Below, one piece after another: positions 43,257 to 51,982 of a DNA stretch of 64,000 bases (position 1 is the stretch's first letter; each line of letters starts with the position of its first letter). The stretch is from Chitinophaga varians. Its GTDB lineage: Bacteria > Bacteroidota > Bacteroidia > Chitinophagales > Chitinophagaceae. The position numbers and the translations under genes were made by a program. The notes beneath the pieces are model-generated. The model was not told the DNA's origin. It made no database searches and worked only from the letters and a program-made list of their open reading frames with translations. The stretch lies in contig NZ_JACVFB010000006.1 in assembly GCF_014529945.1 (NCBI RefSeq), forward strand, positions 310,001 through 374,000, given 5' to 3'.

Positions 43257-46200
43257 CTCATAATCTTCAGCCAGGCCATAATCATACAGATCATACTCGC
43301 TTCCTGACGGTTGTGTTTTGATGTTATACCATTTGCCAGGGTCTACCAGTCCGGGAACAGGTTTGTTGTAGAAGGGACCCAGCAGGTTTTTCAGGCTACC
43401 GATCACGGTGACGACTACTTTGTTGTCTCCTTTTTTTACGAGTTTCCCGATGTCCAGCCGGTTGGGCTCAGCGGTGATGATACCGGCCAATACATCATTG
43501 ACTGTTACGGTGGCTACGGTGCCCTGCCATTTGCCCAGGGCTACAGCGTATGACTTGCCCGGGTCCGTTGCGGTGAAAGTTTTCGTGTAGGCGATGCCCT
43601 GACTGTATAACGGCAAGCCCTGTTTGTTCCAGTAGCCGGTTTGTAAGGGCTGCGGTGGCACTATGCGCCAGCCCTGCGCGGCCGCCTCCAGATGGAAATC
43701 GCCCAGAATATACACCGGTTCTATCTCTGCATACACACGCATCGGCGCTACAGTGACGGCCAGTTCGTTGTCTCCGGCTTTTAAGTGACGGCCAATCTGG
43801 TACACACCAAAGGAACGGTCGAGCCACCATTGACCGGGTTCGTTCTTAACGGCTATACCGTTAATTTTCACCTCGTGCCAGAGGCCCGGCTGCTCTACGA
43901 CTGCCTTGAAATGCTGAAAGTCCATGCCTTCTTTCAGCTGAAAATGATAAACAGCCGTGTAGCCGGTACCGGTAGAGAACGTGTCCCGTTTTACGATGGC
44001 GTCTTTAAACTGGGTGCGGTTGTTCCAGGGGTTACCCACACCATCGGTAAACCCATGATGTTTAAAAGCTGTATTGGAGGCCTGGCCTACATGCAGGTGA
44101 CGGTAGCTGGTATCCGGCCGGTGTAGGTAGAGATCACAAAAATCAACGGTGAGGGCATTGTCTGCCTGCCGGGATACCTTTGTGGCCGAAGCATTCACGG
44201 TGGCCCATTCGCTGGCCTGTGGCCTAAACTGATATCCCGGTTGTTTTTTATCTGCGACAAACAACATCAGACTGCCGGCAGGCGGAATGGTTACACCAAA
44301 CTGCACGGTGTTATTGATTTGTGCGGCAGGGTAGCGGTAGATATTACCGGAAGGCATGTCCAGCTCCAGTACATCGTTGCCGGGCATGCTGATTTTCCCG
44401 GAGGAAGCGTTGGTCATGCTGGCATTGGTCAGCAGCAACAATTCGCCATTGGCGAGTTTACGGCGCTGGTGATAGATATTGCCACCGATACTGTCGCCCT
44501 GCGCGGCGGATATATGAAAACCTTCCTGTTGAAATAAAGCTGTGCTCACGGCCTGTATTTTATCTGCCGGTATGATAGTGGCCAATTCCTGATTAACCGC
44601 GCCATCTACGCATCGCAATGGCTCAAAGCAGACTACCTTGCCGCCGGCGGCCACATATGTTTTGAGTAAGCGGAAAGTGGTGCCATTGATGTTTTCCATG
44701 CCAGGTGGTATCACGACCACTTTGTAGGCCCGCTCTCCGATCACAAAACGGTTGCCCGTTATGTGGCCATGGTCTTTGATGATGTTTTCAGAGCCCAGAT
44801 CATACTCCAGCTGCGCGCGTTGCATCGTGGTCACAAAATCATTAAAGCTTTTGGTGATATCAAAGAAACGTTTGTTCTCACCGTCTCTGGCGTAATACAT
44901 CCAGGCGGACGTAGTAGGCTCAATGATCAGGATATCATTATACTGCTGCCCTTGTGTCAACAGATAAGACAGCCGTGTGAAGTAATGGTTCATGAAACGG
45001 TAGTACGGCCACCATGGCTCGTGATAGGAGAAACTAGGCGGATAGTCATATTTACGTGCACCCGTCAACGTCATGAAGGACAAATGCTGGTTCATGAAAT
45101 TAACGCCCAATACAAACTGCCAGTCGGCCAGCCGTTTCATATCCTTAAAGGTGAGCTCCCAACCGCCACCGCCATAGGTTTCAGACAGGGCACGTGTTTT
45201 ATTCAGCTGATTAGCGACACTGCTCAGTTCCTTCACCGCGCGGATATTGCCAAACTGCACAGGTTTATCTTCGTTGAATTGATTGAACAGCATATCAATG
45301 CCCGGCATCTGATGCCAGGCGTACATGGCCATGTTGTCCGGGCCGTGGTAGGGACTGGGCCAGCCATGTTCCCAGTAGTGGCCAGTCCACACGAGCTGGT
45401 GCTGCTGCATGTAACTGGCTACAGGTTTGGACCACCGGTCAATGAACAGCTGTAGCAGCATCTCGTAGTAGTTATGGCGGACACGCTTCCAGTCACCCGT
45501 TTCTTTGAAGAGAGAAGGTAAATGCAGCCGGAGGTCATACCCCCAGTTGGCGTAAAACCGGTCGAACAGGTCAGGCGTCCAGCGTACACAGTTACGTCCT
45601 TCGTTGATGATGGTAGGTTCATCGGAGAACACGCCCCTGATGGTTTTGCCGAATTCTTTACCGATTACTTTCTCATAACTTTTGTAGGTGACGTCGATGA
45701 ATTTCTCCGTGACGCCTTTGGCCATCAGGTCTACATAGGACACGCCGATAGGACCGGCGACAGATCCGCGGTTGGACCGCTGATAGTTTACTTTCCTGAA
45801 TAACTGATAATGACCGGTCTTTCCTGCTTCTTCAGGTAGGTGATCGGTGACGTCTCTGGAGACACCGTTTTCTTCTTTAAGACACAGAAAGAAGGGAGTC
45901 ACGTCAACGGGTAAACGATTGACTTCTTCCATATACAGCATCTGTCCCTGATTGTAGGCTTCCGGCATTTGCTCGCCTACCAGTCCGCCGGCAAAGCCGG
46001 TAGGGTAGGAGTTTTCGTCGTATATCCATATATTCAGTCCCAGTTTTTTCCCTTGCTGTACGGAATACTCAAATAAGTCGAACCACTCTTTCGACAGGTA
46101 TTCGGTAATTAATCCCGGGCGGGCGTGAATGATAATACCGCCGAAATCATTTTTCCGGTAATCAAGCAACATGGAATCGATGTTGCGTTTGGTGACTTTG

Positions 46201-46370
46201 GTGTTCCATACCCAGAAGGGTACTGTTCCATAATCGCGGCCAGGATTTTTGAATTCGGCGGCCACTTCTTCAAACCGTGGTAACCTTTGCTGTGCCTGTG
46301 TATTGGCGGATGTCAATACAGTCGCGGCGGTCAATGTACGGTATAAGAACCGGCAGATGCGCTTTTGCAT
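43239..46370 (-). CDS. Large exported glycosidase, GH106-like
   Basis: The start is taken at the ATG at 46370, one base after the hexosaminidase stop; a start at 46397 would overlap that gene. The 1043-residue product has a signal peptide ending near TSANTQAQ. The TIM-barrel N-terminal part has GTVPFWVWNTKVTKRNID, GGIIIHARPGLITEYL and LGLNIWIYDENSYPTGFAGG, with GVFSDEPTI a likely acid/base site; the C-terminal 450 residues are beta-rich carbohydrate-binding domains. This resembles GH106-type rhamnosidases, but specificity is uncertain. Last gene of the polysaccharide locus. Confidence 0.7.
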   Translation of the reverse strand: MQKRICRFLYRTLTAATVLTSANTQAQQRLPRFEEVAAEFKNPGRDYGTVPFWVWNTKVTKRNIDSMLLDYRKNDFGGIIIHARPGLITEYLSKEWFDLFEYSVQQGKKLGLNIWIYDENSYPTGFAGGLVGEQMPEAYNQGQMLYMEEVNRLPVDVTPFFLCLKEENGVSRDVTDHLPEEAGKTGHYQLFRKVNYQRSNRGSVAGPIGVSYVDLMAKGVTEKFIDVTYKSYEKVIGKEFGKTIRGVFSDEPTIINEGRNCVRWTPDLFDRFYANWGYDLRLHLPSLFKETGDWKRVRHNYYEMLLQLFIDRWSKPVASYMQQHQLVWTGHYWEHGWPSPYHGPDNMAMYAWHQMPGIDMLFNQFNEDKPVQFGNIRAVKELSSVANQLNKTRALSETYGGGGWELTFKDMKRLADWQFVLGVNFMNQHLSFMTLTGARKYDYPPSFSYHEPWWPYYRFMNHYFTRLSYLLTQGQQYNDILIIEPTTSAWMYYARDGENKRFFDITKSFNDFVTTMQRAQLEYDLGSENIIKDHGHITGNRFVIGERAYKVVVIPPGMENINGTTFRLLKTYVAAGGKVVCFEPLRCVDGAVNQELATIIPADKIQAVSTALFQQEGFHISAAQGDSIGGNIYHQRRKLANGELLLLTNASMTNASSGKISMPGNDVLELDMPSGNIYRYPAAQINNTVQFGVTIPPAGSLMLFVADKKQPGYQFRPQASEWATVNASATKVSRQADNALTVDFCDLYLHRPDTSYRHLHVGQASNTAFKHHGFTDGVGNPWNNRTQFKDAIVKRDTFSTGTGYTAVYHFQLKEGMDFQHFKAVVEQPGLWHEVKINGIAVKNEPGQWWLDRSFGVYQIGRHLKAGDNELAVTVAPMRVYAEIEPVYILGDFHLEAAAQGWRIVPPQPLQTGYWNKQGLPLYSQGIAYTKTFTATDPGKSYAVALGKWQGTVATVTVNDVLAGIITAEPNRLDIGKLVKKGDNKVVVTVIGSLKNLLGPFYNKPVPGLVDPGKWYNIKTQPSGSEYDLYDYGLAEDYEIQVVR

Positions 46371-46371
46371 G

Positions 46372-48255
46372 CTAATGTTCGTTTTTAGGTTTGTCACTAT
46401 TGTCCAGTACAGTACGCGTGATGATACTTCTGCGGCCCGCCGGCGTGATCACGATGGTTTTGAGCATGATCGTTTTCCCTTTTGGAACGGTGATGGTCAC
46501 CGGCCTGGTGTATAGATGGTCATAGTCTCCGGGAGGCCGGTTGTTGAGCGTATAATAGATGCGGGCGTTCGGTACCGGCGACGACGTTACTTCAAACCGG
46601 AAAGTATCCGTGTTGATAGTAGTGTCAACGTAGTCATGCACTGGCGGCACGCGGTAGTTCATACCTGCTTTTTCAAAACGCTGCAGCTGCATCGGCAGCG
46701 CGAAACGGGCGAAGCGCTGGTAGTCCTTGTTCGTGGGAGAAGTCCATCCTGTTTCTGCCAGTGCCAGCATACGTGGCAGCAGCATGTATTGCAGTTTGGA
46801 GATATCGGGAATATGCTCTGTCCATAGGCAGGCTTCCACGCCCATGATGTGTTGGCGCGCTGGAGCCGAAAGCGCCGGATATTCCGGGTTGTATTGATAA
46901 GCTTTCCAGGCGGGCGCATCTCCACCATGACTGGAAGGTTCCTGCTCGGAGGTGCTCTGGGCATAGTCAAAATAAAGCCCGTTGCCGCCCGGCGCCAGTA
47001 TGATGTTCAGGCCTTTTTTGATTTGTTCAACAGCGCTCTTTTCTCCGAACCGGTTCATCACCACTATGTCTTCTTTGATATCTCCTTCCGCGATCTCATC
47101 CCATGCGATCATTTTTTTGTTTTTCGACTGAATGATTTTATTAAGCCGGGAGATAAAATAGCCCTGTAAGGCGTGCGTGTTGGGGATATGGTGTTGCTGC
47201 ATAAACTGCTGTACGCTGTTGTCCTTCTCCCAGAAAGCTTTATAACATTCGTCGCCACCGATATGGATATACGGGTAGGGAAACAAGGCGGCCACCTCAC
47301 CGAATACTTTGTCCAGAAACTGATAGACTTTTTCATCGATGGGGTTCAGGGAGTTGTCTACATACATTTCAAAACCACCGCTGGGAAACCATTTAGCGAA
47401 GCTACTACCGGGATTGACGTTGATATCCGGATTGCGCGTTACGCACAGCCACGGATACGAGGCGATGGCGGCCATGGAGTGCCCGGGTACATCTATCTCT
47501 GGTAGTATTTCGATGTGCCTGGCGGCTGCATAACGAATCACTTCCTTTACTTCCTCCTGTGTGTAGAAACCGCCATCCGTGGCTTTTTCGCCGGGTTGTG
47601 GCGGCAGCGTGTTGCCGCTGAAATCTATACGGGGAACCCGCCAGGCGCCTACACGCGTCAGTTCAGGGAAACTTTTTATTTCGAGCCGCCAGCCCTGATC
47701 ATCTGTCAGGTGCCAGTGAAAGCGGTTCAGTTTGTAGTAAGCCATCAGGTCTAGCAAATCTTTGATCTGGCTGACAGTGAAAAAATGCCGGGACACATCC
47801 AGCATCAGGCCGCGGTAACCGAAGCGGGGAGCGTCTTCTATGCTAACACATGGGATAGTGGCGGTGCCGGCTGTTGGCGACGGAAGGAGTTGCAATAAGG
47901 TTTGCATGCCGTAGAACAGACCTGCGTCACGGCCGACGAGCGTGATGCTGTCTGGTGTTACCTGTAGGCGGTAGCCTTCCCGGGGCAAAGCGGTAGCGCC
48001 GCGGTCGGTGATGATCAGTGCCGGCGTTTTGGTAGCGTCGGTAATGACTTTATTTTTGAATGGTAGCTGGCCAGTGAGTAGCGCTATGGCGCGTTTGTCC
48101 TGTACATCCGCCCGGATAACGGTGTGTGCGCTGAAAGTAAAACTGCCGGCACCTTCTTTTACCGATTGCGGCATGGGTATCAGCGACTGCGCCTTGCCGT
48201 TGATGATGCCGCTACAGAGAACGATCAAACAACACGAATATATCTTCCCGTACAT
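46372..48255 (-). CDS. GH20 beta-N-acetylhexosaminidase
   Basis: A 627-residue exported protein (signal peptide to about residue 22). The order is an N-terminal GH20b domain (LIPMPQSVKEGAGSFTFSAH), then the catalytic TIM barrel with GLMLDVSRHFFTVSQIKDLL, RFHWHLTDDQGWRLEIK and the catalytic Asp-Glu pair in HIGGDE (D335-E336), and a C-terminal beta domain. It should release terminal GlcNAc or GalNAc from glycans in the periplasm. Its ATG overlaps the stop codon of the preceding DUF6528 gene (TAATG), and the GH106-like gene starts one base after its stop, so it is fully within the operon. Confidence 0.9.
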   Translation of the reverse strand: MYGKIYSCCLIVLCSGIINGKAQSLIPMPQSVKEGAGSFTFSAHTVIRADVQDKRAIALLTGQLPFKNKVITDATKTPALIITDRGATALPREGYRLQVTPDSITLVGRDAGLFYGMQTLLQLLPSPTAGTATIPCVSIEDAPRFGYRGLMLDVSRHFFTVSQIKDLLDLMAYYKLNRFHWHLTDDQGWRLEIKSFPELTRVGAWRVPRIDFSGNTLPPQPGEKATDGGFYTQEEVKEVIRYAAARHIEILPEIDVPGHSMAAIASYPWLCVTRNPDINVNPGSSFAKWFPSGGFEMYVDNSLNPIDEKVYQFLDKVFGEVAALFPYPYIHIGGDECYKAFWEKDNSVQQFMQQHHIPNTHALQGYFISRLNKIIQSKNKKMIAWDEIAEGDIKEDIVVMNRFGEKSAVEQIKKGLNIILAPGGNGLYFDYAQSTSEQEPSSHGGDAPAWKAYQYNPEYPALSAPARQHIMGVEACLWTEHIPDISKLQYMLLPRMLALAETGWTSPTNKDYQRFARFALPMQLQRFEKAGMNYRVPPVHDYVDTTINTDTFRFEVTSSPVPNARIYYTLNNRPPGDYDHLYTRPVTITVPKGKTIMLKTIVITPAGRRSIITRTVLDNSDKPKNEH

Positions 48256-49286
48256 TATTGATAATTGTCGTAAACGATTTTTATTTTATAAAAGCAGGCA
48301 CCGTTCACGGTCCTGGTCCCTTGCCATTGCCCGCCGGCGGTATAGAAGTCGATGGTGCTGGTAGACCAGTCGTTGAGTGAACAGCTGATCTGCGGCCGCG
48401 GGTTTCTATTGGCGTCCGGTCTTACCAGTACAATCTGTCCGCTGGGTTGGTTGCCTATGCCTTTCACAAAAGTGAGATTGTTGGTAGGCGCCATGGTTAA
48501 GGCTTTGGTAGTTTTGTTGAATACATATTCGCCGCCGTTGGTGGTTACCCACAACAGGTTTTTATTACCATAGCAGGCGCTTACTTCATGTCCCCAGGCG
48601 GTGGGCAGTGTAACGCGGTATTGTTTTAACTCTGTTAATTCCGGCTGGGCATCGGTGCCACCCACTGCCAGTGCCGTGAGGATATGGGCGTTATTGGATA
48701 CGTCCTGCCCCGTTACCCACAGGGCATTGATTTCGGGGTCCCACAGTACGGCATGTGCTGCGCCGAGCGTAAACTCCGTATAGGTGGCGTTGTTAGCCCC
48801 CTGTGAAGCGGCATATACCCGGACCCAGTTACCATCGGAGGCGGCGAGCGCGATATTGCCGTTGGGCAGCAGTTCTGCCGAATGGAGATTGCCGCCGATC
48901 ACTTTCGACCATACCCGTTGTCCGGCAGGATAGGTGATGATAGCAGCCATGTTATTGTCGGCGATGACGGCCGTTCCTTTCCGGAGTTTGAAATCGGTGC
49001 CGCCGCCAAAACGATTGATTTCATCGGCGCTGAAACCCAGCGTGGTCGTGGGCGACCAGCTCCATTTTTTAGCATCGGCCGTGTTCCAGTCGGTGACGTT
49101 GGGATCATAGATTTCCAGCTTTTTGTTGGAGCCATTGGTGAGCGCCAGCGGAAGGCCGGGATAAGGCTCGGGTTTTTGCACGGCCGGTGGGTTAACAGGA
49201 GGCGCTGTGGCCCCCTGTTTTTTACTGCAGGCCAACTGAAAGATGATCAGTGCAGCTGCGGTGATGGTCAATATGATTCTCTTCAT
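48255..49286 (-). CDS. DUF6528 lipoprotein, copy 2
   Basis: A 343-residue lipoprotein (signal with lipobox QLAC, Cys about residue 20) with a proline-rich linker (PPVNPPAVQKPEPYP) and a beta-propeller-like repeat domain. Each of several blades ends with a W, e.g. KKWSWSPTTTLGF and AHAVLWDPEINALWVTG. It is a close relative of the next gene upstream (AVLWD, AWGHE/PWGHD, TNGG). These lipoproteins probably bind glycans at the cell surface. Four bases separate the two copies; no function is established for the family. Confidence 0.75.
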   Translation of the reverse strand: MKRIILTITAAALIIFQLACSKKQGATAPPVNPPAVQKPEPYPGLPLALTNGSNKKLEIYDPNVTDWNTADAKKWSWSPTTTLGFSADEINRFGGGTDFKLRKGTAVIADNNMAAIITYPAGQRVWSKVIGGNLHSAELLPNGNIALAASDGNWVRVYAASQGANNATYTEFTLGAAHAVLWDPEINALWVTGQDVSNNAHILTALAVGGTDAQPELTELKQYRVTLPTAWGHEVSACYGNKNLLWVTTNGGEYVFNKTTKALTMAPTNNLTFVKGIGNQPSGQIVLVRPDANRNPRPQISCSLNDWSTSTIDFYTAGGQWQGTRTVNGACFYKIKIVYDNYQ

Positions 49287-49290
49287 GATA

Positions 49291-50397
49291 TCAGTAGTAG
49301 TTAGGATCGAAAGTCTTCGCTTTGTAGATGGCGGCGCCGCTTACGGTGCGGGAACCGGTCGCATTGCCATTGGTAGCATTGTAGAAATTAACAACGGAAG
49401 TGCACCATGCGTTAAGGGTACAGCCACTGCTGGGGCGTGTTTCGACCAGTGTGTTTTGGCCGGGCTGACTGCTGATGCCTTTTACGAAAGTCTGCTGTGC
49501 CGCGCCGGGTACGTCGCTGAAAGTTTCGGTGGATATATGAAAAATATAGGTGCCACCGTTAGTGGAAAACAGTAACTGGTCGGGGTTGTTCACATCGGCG
49601 GAGAGGTCATGGCCCCATGGTGTGGTGAATCCGGTATAAGATTTTAGCAGCTCCAGTTTGGGATTGGTAATGGTGCCGCCGCTTTTAGGAGTGTTATAAC
49701 CATATTTCCTCAACTCATTGCCCAGCGCCCACAGCACCTGACGGGTTTTGTCCCAGAGTACGGCGTGTGCGGAAGGAAAATAGTATTGTGTGTTAGCGCC
49801 GTGGTTCGGTACCGGCTGCGAAGAAGAATAGATACGTATCCATCCCTGTGGCCATTCTTTGCCGGCGCTGGCCACTACGCAGTTGCCATCAGGCAATATC
49901 TCCATCGCGTGCAGCGCGGTGGTGTCGTTGAAGCCCATTACCCAAAGTTTCTGTCCACGTGTGCCCGTGCCCGTATAACGGGCAATAGTGGCCAGTCTGC
50001 CTGAGGTGGCAGTGATGACCTGTGCCGTGTTGGCGAACACGGTACTGTTCCGCACCTTGATGTCGGTAGGTGAGTCCCAGAGGGGGATCTCACTGGTAGC
50101 ATTATACGACAGGGTGGTAGTGGGCATCCACGACCATTTGGCCGTGGTCCAGGAAGCATCCGCGGGGTCATACACTTCAATTTTTTTGGTGGCCTGATTG
50201 GTAATGGCTACCCAGCAGCAGGTAGCTTCGGTCTGTGCCTGCGGGCCATCTGCGGCGGCTGTTTTTTTGTCTTCGGGTTGTAGCTGTTCCGGCTGCCGTG
50301 AACAGGAGAGGGTGCATAAAACCAATACCAACACTGTCCAATGAACACAGGCAGACCGAAGGCAGGGATTTCCTGCCTTCTTCATCATGTTTTTCAT
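49291..50397 (-). CDS. DUF6528 lipoprotein, copy 1
   Basis: A 368-residue protein with a signal peptide ending at a lipobox (CTLSC, Cys about residue 32). Propeller-like blades include SWMPTTTLSYNATSEIPLWD, GHDLSADVNNPDQLLFSTNG and AHAVLWDKTRQVLWALGNEL, matching the second copy. Tandem duplication within a SusC/D locus suggests surface glycan-binding roles that differ between copies. It is 15 nt after the SusD stop. Possible alternative starts at residues 4 or 5 would shorten the signal only. Confidence 0.75.
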   Translation of the reverse strand: MKNMMKKAGNPCLRSACVHWTVLVLVLCTLSCSRQPEQLQPEDKKTAAADGPQAQTEATCCWVAITNQATKKIEVYDPADASWTTAKWSWMPTTTLSYNATSEIPLWDSPTDIKVRNSTVFANTAQVITATSGRLATIARYTGTGTRGQKLWVMGFNDTTALHAMEILPDGNCVVASAGKEWPQGWIRIYSSSQPVPNHGANTQYYFPSAHAVLWDKTRQVLWALGNELRKYGYNTPKSGGTITNPKLELLKSYTGFTTPWGHDLSADVNNPDQLLFSTNGGTYIFHISTETFSDVPGAAQQTFVKGISSQPGQNTLVETRPSSGCTLNAWCTSVVNFYNATNGNATGSRTVSGAAIYKAKTFDPNYY

Positions 50398-50412
50398 GTG
50401 TGTAACTTTTAG

Positions 50413-51969
50413 TTAGTAACCAGGGTTTTGTGTGAGTTTATCATTCAGCAGCATTTCTGCATTAGGTATGGGAAACAACAGCCGCATTTGTACGACGTTG
50501 TAACTACCCGGTTGCAGATAGCTGTAAAGCACTTTTTGTTTCGCGCCAAAGGCATTCATAACGGTGATGGCATTACCGGTACGCACCAGATCGAGCCAGC
50601 GTTTGTTTTCAAAGGCCAGCTCCACTCTTCTTTCTTTCAGCAGAACAGCCTGTAAGGCGGTCTGGTCTGTGGTGGTGATATTGTGCAGGGCATCGCCGAA
50701 GGCGCGTTGTCTGACCATATTCAGGTATGTCAGCGCTTCGCCGGATTTGCCTTGCTGGTTCAGGCTTTCGGCCAGGAGCAGTAAGGTTTCTGCATAACGG
50801 TAAACGGGCCAGTTGTCGTTGGTTTGGTTGCCGATGGTATGTGCATGCAGGAATTTTTTCGGAAAAGGACGTCCTGTTTTGCCGGCAGGTGGCGTATAGT
50901 TGACGGACGATTTGACAGCGGTGGCTGTGAAATCATCGGTGGCGTTGAAGTTACCTTCTGCGATGGCGATGGAAGCATCGAGGCGCTGGTCGCCTGTTTC
51001 AAAAGCGCTGATCAGGTCCTGCGTGGGCGTATTGAAGCCGCCGGTATTGGTGATGCTGTTGTAGTTGACGCCGGTCACCACGGTGGTATTGGCCATGCGC
51101 GGCAGGAAATTATACACAGAAGCATCGGTATTGGCCTGTGGCACAGCCAGACCGGTGTTGAACTGTATCTCGAAGATGGATTCCTTACCGTTTTTGTTGG
51201 CTAACTGAAACGCATCACCGTAATTCTGAAACAGGGAATACCCCATGGCGGTGACTTGTTTCAACGCAGCTTCTGCCTGATCGTACTTTTTCATGTTCAG
51301 GTACACGTCCCCCAGTAAGGTGAGGGCTGCGCCTTTGGTAGCGCGACCGGTCTGCGGAAACGTGGTAGCCGGAAGTTTCGCGGCAGCATCGGTGGCATCG
51401 GCAACGATCAGGTCATATACTTCCTGTACGGAAGCACGCGGAATGTAGGTCTCTTCACGGCTGAGCGGTGCTCGCTTGTAAATAGGCAGCCCGCCGTAAA
51501 AACGTACCAGATCAAAATAGGCGAGTGCGCGGATAAACTTCACCTGCCCGATGATAGCATTGCGGGCCGTTTCGGACAACTGAATATCATCGATATGGTC
51601 CATGATCACATTCACCGCAGAGATAGCGTTGAAGCCCGCATTCCATTTCCCCGGCGTCTGGTTGTTGTATTTATCATCCAGAAAATCAGCGACATTGTAG
51701 CGGTTCACGGTGGCCACTGCCTGATCGGAGGATTTGTAATCGTAATGGGTATTGTCTGATCGCATTTCACCCATTACCCACGCGCTCTTATTGTTATAAA
51801 GACCACGCAGCTGGTTATAGGCACCGTTGACAGCGAGATCAAAATCATTCTGATTTTTGAAATAACTTCCCAGCGTAGTCCTGGTGGGATCATTTTCGGT
51901 AAGGAACTTTTTACAGGAGGTGGCTGCCAGGCTTAGCGAGATGAATATATAACAGGAGATCTTTTTCAT
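50413..51969 (-). CDS. SusD/RagB-like outer membrane lipoprotein
   Basis: The start is taken at the ATG at 51969, 13 nt after the SusC stop; the longer frame would overlap susC. The 518-residue product has a lipobox (ATSCKKFL, Cys about residue 19). The SusD helical repeats appear in FDLAVNGAYNQLRGLYNNKS, ALAYFDLVRFYGGLPIYKRA and AETLLLLAESLNQQGKSGEA, with LKERRVELAFENKRWLDLVR near the end, a hallmark. It forms the lid of the SusC channel and binds the glycan. Confidence 0.92.
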   Translation of the reverse strand: MKKISCYIFISLSLAATSCKKFLTENDPTRTTLGSYFKNQNDFDLAVNGAYNQLRGLYNNKSAWVMGEMRSDNTHYDYKSSDQAVATVNRYNVADFLDDKYNNQTPGKWNAGFNAISAVNVIMDHIDDIQLSETARNAIIGQVKFIRALAYFDLVRFYGGLPIYKRAPLSREETYIPRASVQEVYDLIVADATDAAAKLPATTFPQTGRATKGAALTLLGDVYLNMKKYDQAEAALKQVTAMGYSLFQNYGDAFQLANKNGKESIFEIQFNTGLAVPQANTDASVYNFLPRMANTTVVTGVNYNSITNTGGFNTPTQDLISAFETGDQRLDASIAIAEGNFNATDDFTATAVKSSVNYTPPAGKTGRPFPKKFLHAHTIGNQTNDNWPVYRYAETLLLLAESLNQQGKSGEALTYLNMVRQRAFGDALHNITTTDQTALQAVLLKERRVELAFENKRWLDLVRTGNAITVMNAFGAKQKVLYSYLQPGSYNVVQMRLLFPIPNAEMLLNDKLTQNPGY

Positions 51970-51982
51970 GTTGTACTGATTT